Source: Syngnathus acus
Lineage: Eukaryota > Chordata > Actinopteri > Syngnathiformes > Syngnathidae
Direction of reading: 5' to 3'
Length of the DNA stretch: 64,000 nt
NCBI RefSeq assembly: GCF_901709675.1
Contig: NC_051107.1
Span: forward strand, 6,264,001-6,328,000
The position numbers and the translations under genes are program-made. The notes beneath the pieces were generated by a model. The model worked only from the letters and a program-made list of their open reading frames with translations. It was not told the origin of the DNA and searched no databases. This document shows positions 54,691-64,000 of this stretch, in pieces. Every line of letters begins with the position of its first letter. Within the stretch, counting starts at the first letter, position 1.

Positions 54691-55211
54691 CCAAAAGCCC
54701 CCCCCAACACAAGCCCCGCCTCTTTTTCCTCTCGCTTTCGTTTTGTGCAATCAGAGCATCTCCCGCGCATTTCTTCTTTGTCGATTTTCATCTCACCAAG
54801 TCAGCGCTTTCAAAGGCACACACAAAAACAAGAAAGTTACCGCAAAATAAAAACTTGGTTTGCCCCCAAAACATCCAGACATTTTTTTTTTTAAACAACT
54901 TTTCATAAGTTTTTGCTCGACCATTTTTTTCCATTCAAAATGCAAAGCTTTGCCTTTGGAACAATACAAGACTTGTCAGATTGCAACTTTTTCTCGCTTT
55001 ATTTATTTTTATTTTTTTTTAAGAGCGGGACGTCACACGGCGCGATAAACGATGCTAATGACCAAACTCATTTCAAACAAGCTGAGCGCGATAAACAAAT
55101 CCATTCGGCGAGAAGACAACAAGAAGCGGAGGAGGAGGAGGAGTGCGGCAGGTGGATGCAAATTGTTTGTTTTGCACTGGCGGAATTTAAATTACAGTTC
55201 AATCACATAGT

Positions 55212-55232
55212 GGGGGGGGGGGGGGGGGGGGG
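55212..55232 (+). repeat. Run of 21 guanines
   Basis: Uninterrupted G run in a non-coding region; the length in the assembly is likely unreliable. Confidence 0.85.
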
Positions 55233-55314
55233 ACGACCCTGCCATTTGCCGGCGCAGTTGATGTTTGGCTGCGTGCGGATTGAGCGCCACGGGTGCATTT
55301 CACAGCCGTGAATG

Positions 55315-55470
55315 AGGCCAGCCAATCTGGCTCAGCCGACTAGAACAATAATTAGAATGGAGATTAAATAAAAATAATTAGAAAAAGTTCATCTAGTTTT
55401 GATGTATTAATTATTCCGCCCCTGCTTTATTCCGACTCTAATTATCTGCTTCAGTGGAGATGCCGCCACC
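55315..55470. promoter_or_regulatory. Candidate non-coding regulatory element
   Basis: Contains GAACAATAATTAGA (SOX-like AACAAT touching a TAATTA core), further AATAATTAG and TTAATTATT sites, and CTAATTATCTG (homeodomain next to GATA-type), all within 155 bases. Confidence 0.35.
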
Positions 55471-56246
55471 GCCACCGCCGCTGCCGCCGCCGCCGCTCCC
55501 CTCTTCTACTGCGAGTCATAAAAAATGACATTCATGTAATTATGTCAGCAATTTGGGAGGAAGTCAGCTAAGCACAGCACACACACACACACGCGCGCAG
55601 TTTCAAGTAACTACTCAGAAGTTTGCTTTCAAGGCAGCCGTCAAAATAATAGAATGCAGTCAAAGATTATTTGCAGGCCCAAACTTTGGACCAAAGATAA
55701 CACAAATGAAACGGTTCTTTTCTCTGGCAAAATAGGATTTGATGGTTCAAAACAAATCGCAATGTTCTTCAATTCAAAATCTTTCTGCAAAAAAAATTTT
55801 CTATCGGCCACCAAATCTGAATCTGCAAGATTGCCACAATTAGACAGAGCGCCAAAAGTTTGTTCCTGAAGATAAACAAGAACAAAATGATCTTCTATGT
55901 GACATTTCTTTTTTTTTGTCGTAAATTCCATTTTTTTTTTCTTCCATCAGACCTCTTGCACGCGTTTTTTGGGTTAAAACGAGACGTGCGCTTTTTTTTT
56001 CTTTTGCTTTTTTCATTTGAGCTTGATCCATTCTTCTTGGTCACCAGATCGTCATTTGCATATAAATGGAAATATTTATTGTTACACGTGCTCATTTTTC
56101 CTCCCTGGCGCAAACACGAGTGTGTGCGTTTTGGGAGTTTAGCAAAAAGAGCAAAACCTCCTAAGATGTTGAGCACGTCAACGGCGAGAAGCGCGAGAAG
56201 CTAAGCCGTAATGACACCTGACGCCTCAAAGACACAAAAAGTTGCC

Positions 56247-56271
56247 GAAAGAAAGAAAGAAAGAAAGAAAG
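56247..56271. repeat. (GAAA)n microsatellite
   Basis: Six tandem GAAA units. Confidence 0.85.
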
Positions 56272-59200
56272 TTTCCTAAAAAGTTGGATGATAGCCTTTA
56301 GACGCACACACACACACAGACGCAGGTCAAGTGTGAAGGTCAGGGAGCAGCTCCCAAGGTGAACATTCATTTTGGTATCGGGCTCCTAATGGCCGGCTAA
56401 CGCTATTTGTTGTTGCTCGCTCTGCGGCTAATGGATGACGTTCTTCAATTACGCAAGCTTTTTAATAATAATCATATAATCATTATTTATTTTCCACTGA
56501 TGAATGACTACATAGTATCATGTCAATGTCATTCAAATGAAATGATTTTTTTTCTTTTCTTTTTTTAGCTGGCTGCCCGTTTCTCACCCCAAATGGACTC
56601 GCCTCAATTAATGCATTAGAGGGGTCAAAGGTTACGTAAGCAACATTGGGAATGTTCATGGACAGCCAGCAGGAAAAGGCTTGCTTATTTTCTTCTCTCT
56701 CTCTCTTTTTTTTTTTCACCCGGCAATGTTCTTAACTTTTTCTGATGGGAGGGGGGGGGCTGGATTGTCGGGACTTTAAATCTTCTTCTTGGTCTTGGTG
56801 ACAAATCCTTCAAATTGCTTGCCAAGTGTTTCCTCTGGGTCATAATCCCAACTTCGTAACGCGGAAACTTTGGACTAGATGGGGGGGGAAGACATTTTTT
56901 TTTTTCAGTTTTTGTCAATTAATTAAAAAAAAAAAGTAATTGACTGTTTTGTGGGCAGACGTCCTGTCCTCACTTGCAAATTCACTCTAAAAAACAAATT
57001 GCGATGATTGGATTTCAATTTCTTCTCAAACGATGGCTTTGACTCGGGATGCTTGACGGCGGCTCGCGGAACGAGCCAAAAGGAGGAACGGCGGCGGCGG
57101 CGGCGGCTTTGCTTTTGCGAGTCTCATCTGGGGCCTGATTGGAAGCGACGGGGCTGCGAACGGAGCGACGGCTCGCTCCCACAGCGCTGTTTGCTTTGCA
57201 GAGTCAGCGAAAGCCGCATTTCTTTTGGATCAACAACCACACCCGCAGCGGAAGTCTCGCCGTCCGGCCGGCATTTCTTTTAGACAAAAGTAGTGCTGCG
57301 AACACGACTCCCATGCGGAATATTGGCAAAATTCCTTAACGCAATTCCCGATGGAAATGGATTTGTTCATTTGGACGCAATCGTGACAAATGTTTGCTAT
57401 CGGAGTCATTTTGCAAGGCTGGCTGGCCTGCCGGCTGGCTGGCCGGCCGGCCGCCGTGTGTTTTGGTGTTGAGGTCAGCCTGTGAATGAAAACAATGGCC
57501 ACACATGTTTTGCCAGTTAATGGACAGTGCGCACAGGCGGCGCTGCCTCTATTTGACTAACCTCGCACTGAACCCCCGAGGGGAGGGGCGGGGGGGGGGG
57601 GGTCCGCGCTCCCTAAATGAATGAAGCCTCTCCTCTGGCCTGGGCCGTGTTTGCCTTGGCGCGCCGGGCGCAGCGGCGTTCAGCTGAGCGCTGCACCTTT
57701 TGATGTCGCCCGCCGTGTTTGGTAGGCCGGGCGGCCGTAATTAAACACAACATTCGCCGCTGCGTTTATGTTATGTCTCGGCCAGCGGACAAAAAGTCCA
57801 CTTGTTGCCGTTCTGGAGACAAATCGTCTTTTCCCATTGAAACCAACGGAAAGGCCCGTCATCCGTTCCGCCGCCCCGAAATGGCCGTCCGCTATCGAGT
57901 GCGCGGCTGGGCCGACAAGAAAAAGTCTTGTATCTGTTACTTGCCGGAGAAACACACACGGAGGCCGAACAAAACGCTGCGCTTGTGTTACCGGCGAGAG
58001 GCTGTGGGAACGACCCCGCCGCTTGGGCAACGTCGCTCCTGACACTCGCATAAAGTCCGTCAAGTTGATGAAATTCCCCCAACGGAGCCACGCTCGCCCG
58101 CAGCCACTTTGTCTTCCCGGGGAACACCTGCTCTGCCCGCTCTGCCTGGGCCTCCGGCGGGCCCCGGAGGTCCAGGGGTCGGAACCCGCGGCTCGGTCGG
58201 GTCCGCCCGGCCTTTTGTTGGGGCCGCTCGGATTGCCGTAAGGGAATCCGCCAACTACACGGGGTCCCGGCCCGGCCCGTTTGTTAATCAAGTCCGGGGC
58301 TGAATGGCGCACCTGCGTCATTGTGGCGCCCGTCCCGTCACGACCTCCAGAAACGCGACACCATTAAAAAAAAAAAAAAAAGTTATTAACTTGAGTCTCT
58401 GAAGTGCTTCCCGTCTTGGCTTTGACTTTTTTTCTTTAACGTCGGTTCCTGACGGCCCCTAACTTGGTTTTGATTTTACCTGGTTCTGAACTTGACCCCT
58501 TCAGCGATTTGGAAAATGAACGAACCGGTTCTTGACACGGTGCATTGCGGAGTTCTTTTTGGGAATCCATTTTTTTTTGGCCGGCTTCTTCAGACAGTGC
58601 GTGCGGGTCACGCGCGGGTTGCGGAAAAGAGCGAACTTCCTCCGGCGGCGAACAATAGGGGCCCAGGAAGTGTACAATAGGCCCTTTGGCAGCTGTGAAG
58701 CCAGCTGTGAAGGACATCAGCCAGGCGGAGCAGCCGCCCAAGCAGTAGCCCCGCCCCCTTTGCCTGGTTGTTCCTGGCGGGCGCCATTGTTGCGGCCGGT
58801 ATTGTTACTGGCGTTATTGTTACGGCCGCCTGTTTGCTAAAGCGACGAGGCGAGCCTAATCCGGACGTCAGCACTCACGCTAATGACCTAATTGCTCTCG
58901 CAGTCAAAACCGAGACCCTGACGCTAAGCCCCTGGGCTCGCCCCCTCCCTCCCTCCCTCGCTCGCAAAGTGGTCGTCATTCCCCGGTTTTAACGTCAACT
59001 CCAAACGGCAACAATGGAAAAGTCATCACAACTTCTTCAAAAAGTCGTCCGCTCAGCTTCCATTGGGATTTAGTCGGCCGGCAAACGACACAATTGCAAA
59101 AGAAAATAAAAAATATTCAGCACTTTGGAGACACCGGCGAAGCTATTTTTTGACATTACACTTCACTTAAAAAGAAAAAACTGCCAAAACCTGACTGGTT

Positions 59201-60759
59201 CTTCACCTGACGGCAAATTGAACGAGTTCTGGTTTTGGACACGCCGCCGCGTGTGTGCAAGGTCACGCAAAGTGCCACGGCACTCCCTGGCGTCGCTAGT
59301 AGCCCCGCCAGTCCAGTCCAGCTGCGCACGTGACAACCGCACCGGCAACAGGGGTCGGAGGTCGCGCCGGTCCAGGCTTTTAGGGCCTCGGCCGCTCCGT
59401 GTGCGAGGGTAACCGGAGCTGTCGTCCGGGCCAGAGGTGGCCTCCCTAAAGCACGCCGCCTGTCTCTTTCAATATGACCCCACCCCATATGACGGACGGA
59501 TGGACGGACGCATGGAAAAGACTCAAAGATGTTACAAGAGCCTCCGCGGTCCCTCGTCCCATCTGAGAGCCGTTGAACTTGGCCTTGCCGTCACTCCAAC
59601 GTAACACAACACCCGGCCGGCCGGCCGGGGCAGAGCTCGGGATGGGGGCTGGCTAGGGTGACAGCCTCCGCTGGGACCCAGAGTGCATTTCAAACCCATC
59701 AGTGTCAGTTAGTTGACTAAGTGGTGACATAATCAGCGTCGCCATGGACGCTCCTCTGGGAGGGGAGGAGGAGGCAGCAATGGCCGCCTTGCCCAACCGA
59801 TTCAAAAACTTTGGCAGAACGTGACAGACCGACTTAAGATGGTGGCCGACCCGACGGAACGGGTGTCAAGATTCCCAGGGCGGAAAAGGAAAGCAAGCGC
59901 TAGATGGCACTCATGAATGACAATTGGACTCATCTCAACGCTTTTCTCTCTCACTCAAGTGCAGAAATAAATCATCTCGCTCGTAAATGCGCTGGATGTG
60001 TTCTTCTCCCACCTTAAATCTCGGGCCGCCATGATTTGTATTTGAATGACTGCGTTCGTCAACATGCCATTTCATCACGGGTTAGGACGCGGGCGCCTTC
60101 GTTTTGACGGCCTAATTAGGTTCAACTCGTAGCTGGGGAAGAAAAAAAAAGAACAAAAAAACGGCTTGACATAGAAAGGCGCACGGTGACACGAGTGAAT
60201 CCAGTCAGGAGAAAATCTGCGGCGAGTTCCCGCTATCAGCGCTTTGAGGCCGATACGGTCCCCAAGGTGGCGAGTGGTGTCAAAGCTCGAGCGCCTCTGA
60301 GACGATAACGCCGGCCGGCCCAAATATCAACACCGCCCCCATCCGGGCCACCGTCATCCACTCCGACTTTATCACGGATCCCCGGCTTCACCTCTGATAA
60401 GATTGCTCACATACACACACACAAGCGCGGCATTGCAAGACACCAAATTCCCGGATTCCCGGCAACGGTGGCGTCAAGGACACGGCGTGGCAAACAGGAA
60501 GTGGCCTTCTAAATCACAGGAAGCGCACCTTGTCATATTTACAGGCGGCGAGCGGCGGGCAGCAGGAGGATAACCTGCTTTTATGGCGCCTTGTCAGCGT
60601 GATGGAGAGCTCAAGGCCTTATCACGCAATTTGGGATGGGAATATATATACACACACTTTTATCTATATGCCCCCCCCCCTTCGCTTTCAATAGCAGTAT
60701 ATATATTTTTATCAGCAGCTCTCCATTGTCAGGGACAGGCCAGCCGTGTGTGCGTGAGC

Positions 60760-60930
60760 ATGTGCATGCGCGCAATAATCTCATGCAGCAGATTAAGTGG
60801 ATTAATTAGGCTTCCATTCATGGGGGTGAATCGCTACCTAAAGAGCTTCCCGCTGCAATGACAAGGAGTTTGCACCCGTAATTAGCCGCCGAAGGAACAG
60901 CAAGTCGGAGTTTTACGTCCTTGCCCGACG
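60760..60930. promoter_or_regulatory. Candidate non-coding regulatory element
   Basis: Holds GGATTAATTAGG, AGATTAAGTGG and CCGTAATTAGCC within about 110 bases, between GC-normal unique sequence. Homeodomain-type site cluster; no coding frame. Confidence 0.3.
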
Positions 60931-62882
60931 CCGCAGACATTACGGTCATGTGCAATAATACAGAAAAACATTTGTCGATATTTCATATTTTAAAATGAGA
61001 GGACTGGGGAAAAAAAACACTTTTTGTTTTTATTTGTATTTCTATCTGGTTGCTCATTTCTGTCAAATTGATACATTTATAAATAAAAGTGGATGATCGA
61101 TATCATTTGGAAAACTACTATATCTCATCATTACAGTCCAAAAAAATTTAGATTAACACGTATGAATTAATTCAATGTGTAGAAGTTTTTTGCCCTTAGT
61201 AGAAAAAACAAAATGGAGCCAAATTTAAGAAAAAAAATGAAGTTGAGTAATTCAGCAAGGCGTGAGTGATCAAGGTCGACTTCCTCTTCCTGCGTCAAAG
61301 TAGGTCAGCGACATTTCCTTCTGAATTTTTTTAGTCAATCTTATCACGTGCATCCAAATGTGGCCCGCTCCTCGTTCGCACCGTGAGAATAATTTCAACT
61401 CATCGTCGGTCCTCGGACCCCGGCGAGCGTCACGGGAGAAGGAGCAACCTCTCGTAATTATGCCGCAATTACAAGCCGATAACATCGGCGGGAAAAAAGA
61501 AAAAAAAAAAATCAACGAGCCGCCGCAAGACTTTGGCGTCTCCGAGGGGACGCGGAAACAAAAGACGCAAAAAACACTTTAATTAAGCCCCGAGAAAAGA
61601 CTCATTAGGACCAAAAAATAGCGGGCCAGATCCTTAACGGCATTTTTTTTTTCCCTTTCTTTCATTGGCAAAACTTTGACAAGTTTGAAAGGATGAAGTG
61701 AAGAAATATGCAGAGGAAGGTCAAAGAGGGAAGCGACCATATTTGGACATGGAGGCTTTGGCGGCGTGCAAAACATAATTAGCGACGTGATTGGCCGTCC
61801 GGAACAAATCGGTCGGCTTTTCGATGGGCAACATTGCTATGGATTTTGTACGCCGACGATGCCATTTGTCTACACGCGGGTGTCACTGTTCTCCAATCGA
61901 AAAAGCTGCTGCTGCTTTTTTGTTCTTGTTCAGGTGAGGACAAATCAAAGGTTGGGCTGGAAATCCTAAAAAGGCGCCAAGATGGATGCGCTGTTTGCGT
62001 GAGCGAGGAGGCCGCCGCGCCGCCATTACTTATTTGTGAAAGGCCGCCGATTGCAGGCGCGGGAGGAGCGCGCTCCATAAATTGCAACCGGCCGGCCGAT
62101 TGGGATCGCGCTCGTCTTCCGCCGTCAGCAAGACGAATGCGCCGGCGGCCGCCGCCGACGTTGCGCGTCCTCGCGCCGAGTCGCGCATTTATTAACAGGC
62201 TGCATTTGGGAGACAGCTGCCAGACAGAAAGACTTTTTTTTCCATTGCCCGTGATATTCTTTTTATTTATTTATTTTATTTATGATTTTTTTAAAATCAC
62301 ATTTATTTATGTATATATTTATTCATTTATTACATTTGTTTATTTTTTTATATCATTTTTGAATGACAGAATCGGAATCATATCCAGAGTGCAAAAGCAG
62401 CTTTGGATACGATTATTTCTTGCATTATTACTCTGCTGTATCTCATTGTTCTTTTCTTTTTTTCTTAAACGAGAACGCCCAGAATAAAAAGTATCGATGC
62501 GATTTGTTTGAAAGAGACAGACGGCGCTGTCAATTGCGCAATTGCTCATGGCAATCAGCACATCCATTTGCGTGAGAATTAAGGCGCCGTCCCGACCGCA
62601 AGCGTCGCTCGCCACGTTTCATAATCGGCCCATCTGATCAAGTCGCTAAGTCACATCCTCCGCGCCGATCGATACGCCCGGCCGGCCGGCGTCCATTAGC
62701 GCGTCAACCACTCCAAAGCCGACCCGAGCGTCAGATAAGACGCCGCAAACGCCTTCTCGGGGCGGCGAGCCGCTCTTATCGCTAATCGCGCGTGAGAGCA
62801 AAATACGGGCCGGGCCGACGTGCTTTCTTATCTGAAAAGAGGAAATCAAGGCGTGGCGAGGCCTTTGGCGCTGATGGACTAA

Positions 62883-62910
62883 CGAGCGAGCGAGCGAGCG
62901 AGCGAGCGAG
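62883..62910. repeat. (GAGC)n microsatellite
   Basis: Seven tandem GAGC/CGAG units. Confidence 0.85.
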
Positions 62911-63561
62911 GGCCACTTGTTGCTCTGTGCAAAATCAGAAACAAAATGTTGATTCAAAATTTGCAGCTCGTCTCAGATTTATGACAACAACGCAAGCAGC
63001 GCGAGCTAGCGGCCGGGCTAGCGACCGGGCTAGCGCACGTTCCACCTGATATCCTTTGCCGCCCTTTTTGTTTATGGGCCACTGAGCGTTTTATCTGGGC
63101 GCCCACCTTTGCACGCGGCGGCGAGTATCACGCCTAATTATCTGGCCGTATTCCCTCTCGGCGCCGTATCGCGGGCGTCCATCTCGCCGTCGGAATTACA
63201 CGACGAGGCGAGGCGAGGCGGGACAAGACGGCGGCGTGTCGGCGCCACGGCCTGGTCTCAGGTGTAATTACTTTTGCGCTTTTATCTGCCATCGACTTTG
63301 CATCCGCACGCAGCCCTTTTATGCCCCCGCCCCGCCGTATAATGAAGCCGCTCGCCCCCCCCCCTCACCAAAGTCGACGTGACCTTCCCGCTTGCATTGT
63401 GGCAATAAGAAAACCAATTAATGACTTATCCGTCCATCTCAATGTCAAGTCTTTTTTGGGAGGCGTACTATTATGTCGCCCCGGCTGACGTCCGGCACGT
63501 TAATGAACTCGGCGTTGCGGCGAACTCGCTGGCCGAGCGCGATGATGATGTCGTTGGTCAC

Positions 63562-63598
63562 AGCAAAGCAAAGCAAAGCAAAGCAAAGCAAAGCAAAG
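63562..63598. repeat. (AAAGC)n minisatellite
   Basis: Seven tandem five-base units. Confidence 0.85.
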
Positions 63599-64000
63599 TG
63601 GCGGGCAGAAATCAGCCCGCTCGCTCTTCAATTTGTCTTTTTTTGCCGCTTTGGGTGCTTTTGCAAACTTTCTCCTTTGGTCCCATTTGCATGTTTGGCC
63701 AGCTTGGGAACGACGCTGGCGTCCCAGGGGACATTCCAACATATGGCAAATTAGACTTTTTTTTGGGGGGGGGGGGAGGGGTTGGTAATGATACCGAGGC
63801 CCTGCAGTGAGGCGTGCGTAGCGTAGCGGCAGCGGCACGGCGGCGGGTATCTTTTAATTTCCTGAATGCAATTCTGCTCCAAAGACTAATTAATTTGTAT
63901 TTGATCATTTGCCCACTTTCACGCCACGGCTGCAGCCCCTCCACCCCCACCCCCCCCCCTTCAACTTTTGGGCAAGTTTAATTAAAGTGCAAGCGGAGCC

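Larger units (their letters stand above)
47881..64000. other. Gene-free region
   Basis: About 16 kb in which I find no exon chain, RNA gene or recognisable transposon. The open frames here are low-complexity or arginine-rich and show no splice logic or domain. GC-rich patches (about 50.8-52.0 and 57.6-58.3 kb) alternate with AT-rich patches rich in TAATTA and GATA-type motifs, plus many simple repeats and GGCCGGCC tracts. It resembles a regulatory desert. In human the next genes after DRAM1 are WASHC3 and NUP37; neither is visible. Confidence 0.6.

Noticed and set aside
57680-58321. Minus-strand open frame of 213 codons
   Set aside because: CpG-rich DNA with open frames in several phases at once; no protein family seen.
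62883-63598. CRISPR-like spacing of short repeats
   Set aside because: The repeats are plain microsatellites without spacers, and the DNA is vertebrate.

Overview
This window is vertebrate nuclear DNA, most likely from a percomorph teleost. All genes are split by short GT-AG introns. The proteins are close to human ones, and the repeats (CR1/Rex1-like LINE, tRNA-derived SINE, the 'catccatccattttctg' dispersed family) are typical of fish. I cannot name the species. The gene order spic - mybpc1 - chpt1 - gnptab - dram1 is the order I know from human chromosome 12q23.2. No sycp3 was found beside chpt1, where human has it.

Layout: spic (ETS factor, 5' end outside the window) is at 177-1550. mybpc1 (slow-type myosin-binding protein C) runs 2838-17032 in 31 exons that keep frame throughout. 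Two direct copies of chpt1 (cholinephosphotransferase) follow at 18154-20691 and 21864-23747. The duplicated block also carried the last mybpc1 exon, which survives as a broken relic at 21601-21813. Full-length gnptab (alpha/beta subunits of lysosomal-enzyme GlcNAc-1-phosphotransferase) is on the minus strand, 32098-24702, in 21 exons. Next comes LINE debris, then two nearly identical plus-strand genes (34830-39562 and 41265-45265) that encode a compact GNPTAB relative. dram1 (lysosomal, autophagy-linked membrane protein) is at 45770-47428. From 47.8 kb to the end I find no gene, only simple repeats, GGCCGGCC tracts and AT-rich patches that look like regulatory DNA.

Most notable is the gnptab-like pair. 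Each gene keeps an intact frame of about 845 codons, with the four Stealth-type sequence blocks, one LNR/Notch repeat, an RxLR|D site matching the known alpha/beta cleavage site, and an EF-hand. Each lacks the second LNR, the long spacer with the DMAP1-binding region and the C-terminal membrane anchor. The pair arose by a tandem duplication whose junction can be read: at 39978-40110 a scrap of dram1 exon 1 is joined to a scrap of gnptab exon 1. Copy A has an Asp-to-Asn change in the conserved LNDD motif, copy B does not, and copy A alone carries two transposon insertions with clean target-site duplications.

Functionally, gnptab and dram1 both concern lysosomes, chpt1 concerns membrane phosphatidylcholine, and mybpc1 the sarcomere. 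The grouping is conserved synteny rather than an operon. All exon borders were read by eye from splice signals and frame continuity and were not tested against transcripts.
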